Assembly: GCA_016712345.1 (NCBI GenBank) | Contig: JADJRH010000011.1 | Coordinates: forward strand, 3,472,001-3,536,000 | Direction: 5' to 3' | DNA length: 64,000 nt | Source of the DNA: Polyangiaceae bacterium | GTDB lineage: Bacteria > Myxococcota_A > Polyangia > Polyangiales > Polyangiaceae | The notes under the pieces: model-generated | Told to the model about the DNA's origin: nothing | What the model saw: the letters and a program-made list of their open reading frames with translations, nothing else | The model's database searches: none | Shown: piece by piece, positions 25,345 through 33,782 of the stretch | How the letters are laid out: each line of letters starts with the position of its first letter | Numbering within the stretch: the stretch's first letter is position 1 | Made by a program: the position numbers and the translations under genes

Positions 25345-25884
25345 TCACTTGTCCATGAGGGTCAGTTCGACCGAGATCTCCCCATTGGGAACAATCTCTT
25401 GCGCCATGGGAATAAAGGCGACGAGATCTTCAGGTCCGGGAGATTGGGGGTTATTGTCTCCAATGTCGAGAACCGCGGCAACATAGTATTTTTTGTCAGA
25501 TTCCAACCCAACCAGTTTGCCCGCCTGCGGGAACATGGGCATGGGGAACGACTGGTATGCCGACGGCGGGCCCTGCGGGGGAAAAGACGTGACCGCCGCG
25601 AGGCTGAGGGTGCCGGTTTGAGTACCGGTATAGATCACGTTGAAAGCGATATCGCCCAGGGCCACTTCCATGGTGGACCCGCCGGTGGAGGCGGCGCCGG
25701 CCTGACCCCCGGTGCCCCCGGTGGATGAACCACCCGAGCCACCCGATCCGCCATTTCCACCGCTGGCGTCGGCACCGGCCGAACCACCTTTTTCGCCGCC
25801 GCCGTCACCACAGGCAGCGGAACTGAGAGCGAGGGCTAAGGCGAAGAGAGAGGGTATAGAAAGCTGTAGAGTAGACCGAACCAT
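25345..25884 (-). CDS. Gly/Ser-rich lipoprotein of unknown function
   Basis: A perfect AGGAGG ribosome site lies 5 bases before the ATG at 25884. The signal peptide ends LALSSAACGDGGG, giving lipidated Cys25. It is followed by a low-complexity Gly/Ser/Ala linker (about 26-70) and a beta-rich domain (about 71-179) containing VIYTGTQTGTLSLAAV and KYYVAAVLDIGDNNPQSPG. The domain resembles small beta-sandwich lipoproteins but I cannot name a family. It is the first gene of an apparent operon with the split di-haem cytochrome, so it may be a partner of that protein at the outer membrane. Confidence 0.75.
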   Translation of the reverse strand: MVRSTLQLSIPSLFALALALSSAACGDGGGEKGGSAGADASGGNGGSGGSGGSSTGGTGGQAGAASTGGSTMEVALGDIAFNVIYTGTQTGTLSLAAVTSFPPQGPPSAYQSFPMPMFPQAGKLVGLESDKKYYVAAVLDIGDNNPQSPGPEDLVAFIPMAQEIVPNGEISVELTLMDK

Positions 25885-26011
25885 GACGCCTCCTGAAGGC
25901 GGACGGCGGCCTCTGGACCACTCCAGTCCAAATCAACTGCCGCCCGTTTGAATGGGGCGGTCGTTTAGACACCTGACACAAACCTTTCAAGCAAATATTT
26001 TCTATACGAAA

Positions 26012-26029
26012 CTTTTTCTCACGAAAAAG
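26012..26029. other. perfect inverted repeat CTTTTTC-N4-GAAAAAG
   Basis: A 7-bp perfect stem with loop TCAC, in the intergenic space between the RNase HII-like gene and the lipoprotein gene (both leftward). Identical 7-base arms with a different loop (TTGA) occur at 48851-48868. It could be a transcription terminator or a processing signal. Confidence 0.4.
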
Positions 26030-26065
26030 AAACGCGTAGTGCGCTTCGCGCGCCGCGCCTCGTAA

Positions 26066-26081
26066 AGTGTCGCCCGACACT
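26066..26081 (-). terminator. possible terminator hairpin behind the RNase HII-like gene
   Basis: AGTGTCGCCCGACACT forms a 6-bp stem with a 4-base loop. On the transcribed strand it is followed by TTTACG. It lies 25-40 bases downstream of the stop of the leftward gene at 26107. The U-run is short, so this is a weak call. Confidence 0.35.
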
Positions 26082-26106
26082 CGATTGTAGAAAGTTTTAC
26101 CGACGC

Positions 26107-27087
26107 TTAATTTCGGCCTATTTTGCGGCGTTCAAAGCAGTCAGGTTCAATGTTTTTTTCGCGACGGTAGAGCGCTGTTTCAGACACGAATTGGGCAGTC
26201 ACAGGGTCGTGATAGCCGCTTGCGTTGGGAACGTTGAGCCCGGCCTTTTTATAATATTCGACAATGTTCAACATGAGCGCTTCGCGAACGTATTTACCCA
26301 CGAGCGAAGCCAGGCTGACAAGGAGATCGCTGTCGTCGGCGTCCATGACAAAGGCAATCTCCCCTACCCCGGGAAAGTAGTAGCGACTGCTTGCGCGTTT
26401 CTCTTCAATGACGCTGCGAAGTCGGCCCGAGAGTGGTCCAAACGCGGCTTCATAGTTTCCAATTCCGCCGACTTTTCCGCAGATCGCAAACACCTCGGCA
26501 CCTGCCATTTGACGGTAAGATAAAATGAGATCTTCCATTGAATGAAGGTCAACGGCAAAGCGACTTCTTCCCTCGGCAACGGCGTCGTTGAGACGTTTAT
26601 TGCACACCACTTTTGACCTTACCGCCATGATGCGAATGCCCTTTGATTCGAGCTTGTCGAGGTCTGAATGGAGGGTAGATATCAACTCGGCATCGGCGAG
26701 GAGGGGGTGATTGCCTTCTGCCCAACATTGGTGTTCCGCATTTCCGCGGCACGGTAGGCGCAGCTCATTCTGCGTATCGGGGCTGACGGCGTGCACCAGG
26801 TCGAGCGCTGTGCCGGCGGTCTTGGGTAGATCGGGGCGACCACATCCCCGTTCAACAAGAGCGCGCGTCCACGCTTCACCCAGCGCAATATTGCCGTGGG
26901 CCACAAGCGCTTTGGAGTCGCCGAGCCTTTCGCCCATTTTTCCGCGCGGTTTTCGCGATGCGGCCGCGTGTCCTTCGGCTGTCACTTCTGCCAGAACCGC
27001 AGTCACGATCATGGGGCCGAGCAGCGGTCCAAGGCCGTTTTCATCGGCGCCGATGCGAAAACGCTCGCGGGGAGGAAGCTTCGCCAC
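26107..27087 (-). CDS. divergent RNase H-fold protein (RNase HII superfamily)
   Basis: The 326-residue protein opens with RIGADENGLGPLLGPMIVTA, close to the RNase HII active-site strand GxDExGRGPxxGPM (Asp15, Glu16), followed by GDSKAL at 56-61. Near the end, FVMDADDSDLLVSLASLVGK corresponds to the segment carrying the third and fourth acidic residues, and ASGYHDPVTAQF to the SGYP-type loop. True RNase HII is about 200 residues; here a middle insertion (about 100-230) contains several cysteines (ERGCGRPD, LPCRGNAEHQCWAE). It would be expected to cut RNA in RNA-DNA hybrids, but the enlarged, divergent sequence leaves other substrates possible. The start is GTG 27087. Confidence 0.7.
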   Translation of the reverse strand: MAKLPPRERFRIGADENGLGPLLGPMIVTAVLAEVTAEGHAAASRKPRGKMGERLGDSKALVAHGNIALGEAWTRALVERGCGRPDLPKTAGTALDLVHAVSPDTQNELRLPCRGNAEHQCWAEGNHPLLADAELISTLHSDLDKLESKGIRIMAVRSKVVCNKRLNDAVAEGRSRFAVDLHSMEDLILSYRQMAGAEVFAICGKVGGIGNYEAAFGPLSGRLRSVIEEKRASSRYYFPGVGEIAFVMDADDSDLLVSLASLVGKYVREALMLNIVEYYKKAGLNVPNASGYHDPVTAQFVSETALYRREKNIEPDCFERRKIGRN

Positions 27088-27167
27088 GGGGCGAACACTA
27101 CTCCAGTTTGTGACGGTGCAGAGCGGTTTGCGGAGCCACTCGAAATGCGAGATAAGTCGTCCCCGCT

Positions 27168-27926
27168 ATGAAAGTGACAATCGTGCCGTGCCTCTCGGAC
27201 AACTACGCGTACCTCTTGTCATGCGGGGATGGGAGCGCGCTGGTGGTAGACCCGTCGGAGGCGGCGCCGGTGGTGAGCGCTCTCGAACGCGAAGGCCTGC
27301 GTTTGGTGGGGATTTTAGCAACCCATCACCATCACGATCACGTAGGCGGGATTGAAGACTTGTTGGCCAAATATGGAAAAATGCCTGTTTTTGCGCACGA
27401 AAGTGATGAAGGGCGGGTTCCGGGTCAAACCGAAAAAGTGAAGGAAGGTTCAAAGGCCGAAGCCGGGGGCCTGACGTTTGAACCACTGCACGTTCCGGGG
27501 CACACGACGGGGGCCGTTTCGTACTTTGGTCACGGCGCTGTGTTTACGGGGGACACGCTGTTTGTGGCGGGGTGCGGTCGCCTTTTTGAAGGTACACCGG
27601 AGATGATGTACACATCGCTCTGCGAGAAGTTGGCAAAGCTGCCGGGCGACACGAAGGTGTATTGCGGTCACGAATACACGGCGTCAAACCTGCGATTTTC
27701 ACTTTATGCCGAGCCTGAGAACGCGGCGGCGAAAGACAAGCAGACGCGGGTTTTGGCCATGCGCGAGCGCGGTGAACCCACGGTGCCGTCGACGATTGCG
27801 GAGGAGATTGCAACGAACCCGTTTTTGCGCGTGACCGAGGCTGCCTTGCGGGAGCGTTTTCCAGGTGAAACGGCAGCCAACGTTCTCGGTGCCGTTCGCA
27901 AAGCGAAAGACAATTTTAAGGGCTGA
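27168..27926 (+). CDS. gloB: hydroxyacylglutathione hydrolase (glyoxalase II)
   Basis: A 252-residue metallo-beta-lactamase-fold hydrolase. It has the binuclear metal signature THHHHDHVGG (52-61), the third-His motif VPGHTTGAVSYF, the bridging aspartate FTGDTLFVAGCGRLFEG and the C-terminal YCGHEYTASNLRF characteristic of glyoxalase II. The C-terminal helices include NPFLRVTEAALRERF, matching the glutathione-thioester hydrolase family. The enzyme hydrolyses S-lactoylglutathione to lactate in methylglyoxal detoxification. It is the first gene of a rightward run leading into the acyltransferase gene (28-base gap). The style of the DNA changes here: GGGTAGA words are dense before this gene and rare after it. 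Confidence 0.93.
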   Translation: MKVTIVPCLSDNYAYLLSCGDGSALVVDPSEAAPVVSALEREGLRLVGILATHHHHDHVGGIEDLLAKYGKMPVFAHESDEGRVPGQTEKVKEGSKAEAGGLTFEPLHVPGHTTGAVSYFGHGAVFTGDTLFVAGCGRLFEGTPEMMYTSLCEKLAKLPGDTKVYCGHEYTASNLRFSLYAEPENAAAKDKQTRVLAMRERGEPTVPSTIAEEIATNPFLRVTEAALRERFPGETAANVLGAVRKAKDNFKG

Positions 27927-27954
27927 TTTGTCGCGAAAGCGCGAGGGAAAAGCG

Positions 27955-29649
27955 ATGGGACAAGCTCCGATCTTCGGGTTTAACGATCACCGCGAAGAGA
28001 TTGTTCGCGAGGTGGTTCGGCGCGTGGTTTCTGCCACCAGAGATCCCCTTCACGTGCTCAACGACGCGGCTTACCACGAGACAAAGAGGCTCGAAACTGC
28101 GCGCCGGCCGGACGATGTGAAAGAGCGTGAAGAATGGCGAACGCTCGCGCGCTCACTCGGTCGAATGGGCGACGGCGAACGCAAACAAAGACTCACGGAC
28201 CTGACAGAGCGGTACGCGTGGGACGTGGCCGGCAACTTTAATCCGCGTGTGTACACATTGTCGAAAAGGCTGTTGCCGCCGATTGTGACGGCGCTTTTGC
28301 AGCCCACGATGTTTGTGCGCAAACCGGGGGAGTTGTTGAGCCTCGATGTGTTGCGATCCCACGTGACAGTACAAGGGCCGATTCAGAAGATTCAACGCCT
28401 CGTTGAAAACGGCACAGCGGTGTTCGTGCCGACGCACCTATCCAACTTTGACTCGATTGTGTTTGGGTACGCTCTTGAGGCGGCTGGATTGCCGCCGGCC
28501 ACTTACGGCGCCGGAAAAAACCTTTTTACCAATCCGGTGCTGTCGTTCTTCATGCACAACTTGGGCGCTTACCGGGTAGACCGGCGGCTGCGTCACAACC
28601 TGTATAAAGACATCCTCAAAACCTACTCATGTGTACTCCTTGAACAGGGCTACCACTCGCTGTTTTTTCCGGGTGGAACGCGATCGCGCTCCGGTGGTAT
28701 TGAGCGGCGCCTCAAGCTCGGTTTGGTGGGAAGCGCCGTTGAAGCGTACGCACGCACGCTGCTCACGGGGAAAGAGCGACGCATCTACTTTGTGCCGGCA
28801 ACGATCAATTACCTCATCACCCTCGAAGCGGAGACTCTGATTGCGGACTACTTGTCGGAGGCTGGCAAGGGTCGGTTCATTATCGAAGACGACGAGTCGT
28901 CGCGCTTTGAACGGCTGTTCGCGTTCACACGAAAACTCTTTGATATGCGCGGTTCGGTGGTGATTCGGTTCGGTGAGCCGATCGATCCGTTTGGAAACGC
29001 TGTCGATGACGTGGGCGACTCGCATGACAGTCGCGGTCGAAGAGTGGATCCTGCGAGTTATGTGAAAGATCGCAACGGCAACGTGACGCTCGATGCGGCC
29101 CGCGACACTCAATACACGCGCGAATTGGGTGATGCGATCTGCGCCGCATACGCACGCGACACCGTTGCAATGAGTACACATGTGACGGCCGCCGTCGCAT
29201 TTGCGAGGTTGCGTCAGATCTCGCCGGCGCCCGATCTGTTCACGGTGCTGAGGCAGCGCGATGTACTCACGGTGCCACGGGATGAACTCGCCTCGGACGT
29301 GGCCATGATGCGCGACAAAATGCGGCAAATGGAGAGCGCCGGACAAGTTCGACTGGGCGACCTTTTGAGAAACGCGTCGGGCGGCGACATTGTGGAGCGC
29401 GCGGTTCGAGCGTTTGCGGGGTACCACACAACGCGCGCCGTTGAGCCGCGTTCAACCGGGATCGCGCTCTGCGATCCGAACCTGCTTTTCTACTATCAAA
29501 ATAGGCTCGCCGCGCACGGCCTTGGTTGGGATCAGATCGCGCCGCCGGGAATGTTGCCGGCGGTTCCTGTGCAGATCAGGCCAACCGTTGTGAACGCGGG
29601 ACAAGGCCCCGTGTCGGCCGAAGCCTCGACCGAAAGGAGCGCGTCGTGA
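27955..29649 (+). CDS. glycerol-3-phosphate/DHAP O-acyltransferase-like enzyme (PlsC/PlsB superfamily)
   Basis: Starting at ATG 27955 the protein has 564 residues. Residues about 155-300 contain the acyltransferase blocks: VPTHLSNFDSIVF supplies the catalytic H-x4-D, then FFPGGTRSRSGGIERRLKLG for phosphate binding, then YFVPATINYLITLEAETLI. The long flanking helices make it closer to GPAT/DHAPAT proteins than to the short PlsC family. It probably acylates position 1 of glycerol 3-phosphate or DHAP at the inner membrane. The stop overlaps the start of the GpsA-like gene, linking it with the enzyme family that supplies glycerol 3-phosphate. An ORF extension to 27865 overlaps gloB and is rejected. 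Confidence 0.87.
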   Translation: MGQAPIFGFNDHREEIVREVVRRVVSATRDPLHVLNDAAYHETKRLETARRPDDVKEREEWRTLARSLGRMGDGERKQRLTDLTERYAWDVAGNFNPRVYTLSKRLLPPIVTALLQPTMFVRKPGELLSLDVLRSHVTVQGPIQKIQRLVENGTAVFVPTHLSNFDSIVFGYALEAAGLPPATYGAGKNLFTNPVLSFFMHNLGAYRVDRRLRHNLYKDILKTYSCVLLEQGYHSLFFPGGTRSRSGGIERRLKLGLVGSAVEAYARTLLTGKERRIYFVPATINYLITLEAETLIADYLSEAGKGRFIIEDDESSRFERLFAFTRKLFDMRGSVVIRFGEPIDPFGNAVDDVGDSHDSRGRRVDPASYVKDRNGNVTLDAARDTQYTRELGDAICAAYARDTVAMSTHVTAAVAFARLRQISPAPDLFTVLRQRDVLTVPRDELASDVAMMRDKMRQMESAGQVRLGDLLRNASGGDIVERAVRAFAGYHTTRAVEPRSTGIALCDPNLLFYYQNRLAAHGLGWDQIAPPGMLPAVPVQIRPTVVNAGQGPVSAEASTERSAS

Positions 29650-30566
29650 GCGCACAGAAACACGTGGGCGTGATTGGGGGTGGACCTTGGGGCGTTGCAC
29701 TCGCGCTCGCGGCCGGGCGTGCCGGGGCTCAAGTGACACTGCTGTCGCGCCGGGCGCCGCCCCCAAACGACAATGTGACTGTGACGACAGAATACGCCGA
29801 TGTTGCCAAGGCGGGTCTTGTGATCGTGGCTGTTCCTTCAACGGTTGTGCGCGAAGTAATGCGTACACTCGGCGATCACCTGGACGGTCACCACTTGGTT
29901 GTTCACGGCATTCGTGGGCTCTCACCCGATCGGCTTGAAACGGTTTCCGACATCATTCGCGATGAAACGCCTGTGCGACGTTGCGGAGCGCTCGGAGGAC
30001 CGGTGCAGGCCACTGAGTTGGCTCATGGGCGGCCGAGCGCAATGGTTGTGGGCTCGCGTTACCCTGAGGTGATCGGCGCAGTCACCGAGGCGTTTGCATC
30101 ACCCTCGCTTCATGTTCGAGGTACACATGATGTGCGCGGGCTTGAATGGGCGTCGGCACTTGTGGGTTGCGTCGCCATCGGAGTGGGATTTGCCGAAGCA
30201 TCGGGAGCGGGACCGGGTCTTTTGGCCGCGCTGATTTCAGGCGCGGTGGAGGAGTGCGGTCGCATCCTTGTGATGGCCGGCGCCGAAGAAAGGACCATGC
30301 TCGGCCTCGGTGGATACGGTGACCTGCTGGCGTCGATCGCCTTGGATCACAGGCCTGAGGTGGTGATCGGGAAAAGTCTCGCAAAGGGAAAGAGCTTGGA
30401 TGAAGCAGTGGCGGAAGCGAAGCTTCGAGTGGAAGCTTTAACGCTGATTCCACGTGTCACAGCGTTTGCGCGAGAGCACCGCGTGAAGGCTCATACGTTT
30501 GACATCCTTCTTGAGATTCTTCAGGGAGCGCGCCCTGAAAAGCTTATTCCGAGGCTCTTTTCGTGA
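29646..30566 (+). CDS. GpsA-like NAD(P)-dependent dehydrogenase lacking the conserved lysines
   Basis: The 306-residue protein starts at GTG 29646, overlapping the acyltransferase stop. The Rossmann motif GVIGGGPWGVALALAAG, GGPVQATELAHGRPSAMVV (for GPSFAxEV...P) and GGYGDLLASI (for GLGDL) identify the glycerol-3-phosphate dehydrogenase family. Two otherwise near-invariant lysines are replaced. The TKG motif reads HGIRGLS (about 87-93), and the catalytic Lys of the GGALKNVIAI helix is Val in ASALVGCVAI (about 170-178). It is also shorter than usual GpsA (about 335). It therefore may not reduce DHAP; a different substrate or a regulatory role is possible. It overlaps the HAD gene by four bases. 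Confidence 0.78.
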   Translation: MSAQKHVGVIGGGPWGVALALAAGRAGAQVTLLSRRAPPPNDNVTVTTEYADVAKAGLVIVAVPSTVVREVMRTLGDHLDGHHLVVHGIRGLSPDRLETVSDIIRDETPVRRCGALGGPVQATELAHGRPSAMVVGSRYPEVIGAVTEAFASPSLHVRGTHDVRGLEWASALVGCVAIGVGFAEASGAGPGLLAALISGAVEECGRILVMAGAEERTMLGLGGYGDLLASIALDHRPEVVIGKSLAKGKSLDEAVAEAKLRVEALTLIPRVTAFAREHRVKAHTFDILLEILQGARPEKLIPRLFS

Positions 30567-31225
30567 CACTTTCGTGCGAAGCGCTGCTCTGGGACATGGA
30601 TGGTTTGCTGGTGGACTCGGAGCCGCTTTGGTTTCTCGTGGAGAGAGATTTTGCGAAGCGGCGCGGCGGTGATTTCACGGAAGAACATGCCCGCGAGAAC
30701 ATCGGCAAAGGGATCAAAAACACCGTGCGCTTTATGCACGCGCTGTTTGGGTTTGATGTGGATGTGGACCGCGACGTCGATGAGTTGATCGGCGATTTTA
30801 TGGCGCGAACGAGCGAACTTTCGCTCAAGCCCGGCGCGCGTGAGTTGCTTGAAAAAGCGCGCGAAAGCAAAAAACTCGCTCTCGCATCGTCGTCGCACAA
30901 GCGTCTTGTGATGCGTACACTCGATCAGTTTGGTTTGGTTCCGATGTTCGACGCGATCGTGAGCGGCGAAGATGTGAAACATCCGAAGCCGGCGCCCGAT
31001 CTGTTTTTGCTCGCCGCCGATCTCGTCGGTGTACACATTGAACGATGTGTCGTGCTTGAAGACTCGATTGCCGGGGTCACCGCCGGTCGGCGAGCGGGCG
31101 CGAAAGTGATTGCGGTGCCCGAAGGTCCGCTCGAAAATAGGCCATTTGAAGCGTTTTCAGACGTGATCGCGGTCGATCTTTTTGAAGCGGCCGACCATCT
31201 CGGTATGCCGACTCGGTCCCGCTGA
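30563..31225 (+). CDS. HAD-superfamily phosphatase/phosphoglucomutase-like hydrolase
   Basis: This 220-residue protein starts at GTG 30563, overlapping the stop of the GpsA-like gene. HAD motif I is LLWDMDGLLVDSE (nucleophile Asp and general acid Asp), motif II is LALASSSHKRLV, motif III lysine lies in HPKPAPDLF and motif IV is CVVLEDSIAGVTAGRRAG. The alpha-helical cap at about 20-90 places it in the beta-phosphoglucomutase-like class, which includes glycerol-3-phosphate and sugar phosphatases. Being the last gene of the acyltransferase/GpsA-like set, it may hydrolyse a phosphate ester made or used by them, but substrate specificity cannot be read from sequence. Confidence 0.88.
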   Translation: MTLSCEALLWDMDGLLVDSEPLWFLVERDFAKRRGGDFTEEHARENIGKGIKNTVRFMHALFGFDVDVDRDVDELIGDFMARTSELSLKPGARELLEKARESKKLALASSSHKRLVMRTLDQFGLVPMFDAIVSGEDVKHPKPAPDLFLLAADLVGVHIERCVVLEDSIAGVTAGRRAGAKVIAVPEGPLENRPFEAFSDVIAVDLFEAADHLGMPTRSR

Positions 31226-31403
31226 ACTGAGCCGCAGCACCGCAAAGATGTAGGCAGACTTTAATTGTCTCCTGGATCTTTTTTTCCTCCCCGTGGTGCA
31301 CGACAATCTCAGATCAAATGTGGTTTGCGCTCGGGGTTGAACGAAGCTGTTCACTTCGGTTCAAACTTTCGTGGAAACCACCGCCGCCGAGCAACGGTTC
31401 GAA

Positions 31404-33026
31404 ATGGCACGACGCATGATGAAGGCAACCAAGATGAAGCGGATGCGACCCATTTCTTTTGGAGCCTTGGCGATCGGCGCTGCGGTGGCGGCCTCGCCGC
31501 TCGCGGGTTGCAACCTCCTCACCGGCGCCGAAAACCTCGAACTTTACGCGGAGGGTGAGAGCGGTGGAAACGGCGGCAAGGGAGGCTCGGGGGCGGGCAC
31601 CGGAGCCGGTCCAACGGGCACAGGCGGTGACTCCACAACCACCACAACAACACCTCCTGTTGTGGAGATGTACGGCGACGCGCCGGGCGTGACGATCACG
31701 CAGCTCGCGATGTACCAAGGGGTGAAGCGGCCCATTATGGAGAACGGCGCCGCGTCTTCCACAAAAGTGCCCGTTGTCGCGGGCCGCGAAGGTGTACTTC
31801 GAGCGTTTGTGGCTACGGATGGGAATTTTGATGGTCAACCGGTGATTGCCCGCCTGTTTCTGAATGGCAGCGAAACACCGGTGGAAGAAACGGTAAGCAT
31901 CAACGGCAACCCGCAGGAGGCGCAGCTCAACTCCACGTTGAATTTTAAGTTGAGCGGGGCGGACATACCGGTGGGCTTCTCGTTCAGGTTGGAGCTGACT
32001 CGAAAGTCGACAGAAACGTTGCCGCCCAATCCGGGTGCCAAATACCCCGCTCAGGGGTTTGCTCAAACGGACGCAAAAACCCCAGGGAACGCCCTCAAAA
32101 TCACGCTCGTGCCGGTGTCTTACGGGGCCGACGGCTCCAACCGTTTGCCCGATACCTCGGCGGGTCAGATTGAAGCGTATCGAAAGCTTTTCTATGGCAT
32201 GTACCCTGTGCCTGAAGTGCAGATCACGGTAAGAAATCCGGTTCAATGGGATTCTACCGTGTCTGCCAACGGCGGCGGATGGGAAGATTTGCTCTCGTAC
32301 ATTGGCAATGTCAGATCGCAGGACAACGCACCGTTTGACGTTTATTACTACGGCATTTTCTCGCCGGCTTCGAGCGTGGGAGGTTTTTGCGGCGGCGGTT
32401 GTGTGGCCGGGTTGGGCAACATCGGCGGCGTGAACGACGCATACGCGCGGGCTGCGATTGGTCTGGGGTTCACGGGGGATATTGCCACGGAAACCGCGGT
32501 TCATGAAATTGGACATACCCACGGGCGCTACCACGCTCCCTGCGGCGGCGCGCAGGGCACCGACCCGAACTTTCCCTACTCGGGCGCAAAGATAGGAGCG
32601 TGGGGGTTTGATCTGACAAACAACAAGTTGTGGTCACCGTCAAACACGGTTGACCTGATGAGTTATTGCACACCGATCTGGGTAAGCGACTACACATTCA
32701 CCGCGTTTTTTAATCGGATCAAAGCGGTGAACGGCGCTCAGCTCATTGTCCCCGAGGAGTTGAAAAACCTTACCTACGACCGGGCGCGAGTTTACGAAGA
32801 TGGGAAGATGCGCTTTTTGCCACCCATTAAGCTTGAAACGCCGCCCTTTGGTGAACCGGTGGATGTTGCCGTGGAGAGCGACGTGGGCGGGTCGACCGTG
32901 ACCGCGCAGTATTATCCGTATGACCATTTGCCCGGCGGTGTGCTTGTGTGGCCGCGCGCCGGGGGTCCAACAAAAATGCTGACAGCGGAGTTGTTTGGGA
33001 AAGTGAATATCCTCTCGGCAGAATAA
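31404..33026 (+). CDS. zinc metalloprotease lipoprotein (metzincin-like HExxHxxGxxH)
   Basis: From ATG 31404 (alternatives ATG 31419 and 31434, GTG 31371) the protein has 540 residues. The lipoprotein signal ends ASPLAGC, followed by a Gly/Thr-rich linker (about 40-85). The middle is beta-rich. The catalytic signature is TETAVHEIGHTHGRYH at about 363-378, with Glu as base and three His as zinc ligands. A downstream VDLMSYC supplies the Met-turn expected of metzincins. Cysteines near the active site (FCGGGCV, APCGG) suggest disulphides. It is probably an outer-membrane-tethered protease. Subfamily (for example M66-like) is not certain. It stands alone on this strand between two operons. Confidence 0.8.
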   Translation: MARRMMKATKMKRMRPISFGALAIGAAVAASPLAGCNLLTGAENLELYAEGESGGNGGKGGSGAGTGAGPTGTGGDSTTTTTTPPVVEMYGDAPGVTITQLAMYQGVKRPIMENGAASSTKVPVVAGREGVLRAFVATDGNFDGQPVIARLFLNGSETPVEETVSINGNPQEAQLNSTLNFKLSGADIPVGFSFRLELTRKSTETLPPNPGAKYPAQGFAQTDAKTPGNALKITLVPVSYGADGSNRLPDTSAGQIEAYRKLFYGMYPVPEVQITVRNPVQWDSTVSANGGGWEDLLSYIGNVRSQDNAPFDVYYYGIFSPASSVGGFCGGGCVAGLGNIGGVNDAYARAAIGLGFTGDIATETAVHEIGHTHGRYHAPCGGAQGTDPNFPYSGAKIGAWGFDLTNNKLWSPSNTVDLMSYCTPIWVSDYTFTAFFNRIKAVNGAQLIVPEELKNLTYDRARVYEDGKMRFLPPIKLETPPFGEPVDVAVESDVGGSTVTAQYYPYDHLPGGVLVWPRAGGPTKMLTAELFGKVNILSAE

Positions 33027-33121
33027 ACAGTCCGTATTCTACTCGACTTAAAATGACGCGCGGGGCGAACCGGACTGAAGGTTCCTTTGAGCATCCATCG
33101 CGGCGCGCTAACCTGCGCGCC

Positions 33122-33782
33122 GTGAGTCAGGCTCCACTGCCGTTTGCAACACGTTTATGGTTCGCGTGGGTGTGCTTCTTTCGAACGCTTTTTGACGGCG
33201 ATTTTGCGGCGCACGCTTTTTCTTACCGAGCACTCGGGCCGGCGGGCTCGTCCGGCGATCCGGTGAGCCACCCGCCGCCCAAAGGCGCCGCGAAGGACGC
33301 GATGCCCGAGCGCGCAACCGAAGCGAAGGCCCCAGAAAAGCCACCCGCTGAAAAAGAAGTGGTAAAAACCGTTGATCCGAAGATCGCCGCGTCAGACAAG
33401 CCCGACCTGACAAGCGCTCTGCAATTGCTCGCGTTGCTCCAGCGTGAAGGGCGATTTGTGGATTTCTTGGAACAGGACGTGACCGGATTTACAGACGCCG
33501 ACGTGGGCGCGGCAGCCCGTGTTGTGCATGAAGGTTGTCGAAAAGCGCTGCGAAGCCACGCGAAGATCCTCGCCCGTTCGAACCGAGGACGAAGGCGCCA
33601 AAGTCACGATCGCCGAAGGGTACGCAGCGCACGAGGTAAAGCTGATTGGCAATGTCGCAGGCAAGCCGCCGTACACCGGAGTTCTTCAACACCGCGGATG
33701 GAAGGTGCGTGACCTGACAGTTCCTGTGCCCACTCAAAAACACGACGCATCGGTCATCGCCCCTGCGGAGGTGGAATTGTGA
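33122..33782 (+). CDS. DUF2760-family protein, frameshifted
   Basis: From GTG 33122 the frame encodes a DUF2760 N-terminus (FATRLWFAWVCFFRTLFDGD), an Ala/Lys/Pro linker and ALQLLALLQREGRFVDFLEQ, TGFTDADVGAAARVVHEGCR, then KALRSHAKIL. At about 33571-33575 (CTCGCCCG) the sense switches by one base to PVRTEDEGAKVTIAEGYAA, HEVKLIGNVAGKPPY and LQHRGWKV, the standard end of the family, stopping at 33782. Without correction the first frame ends at 33712 in basic nonsense. The corrected stop overlaps the GTG of the first Hsp70 gene by four bases, the usual order of this cluster. Function is unknown; a partner of the two Hsp70-like ATPases is the natural inference. Real decay and assembly error are both possible. 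Confidence 0.8.
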
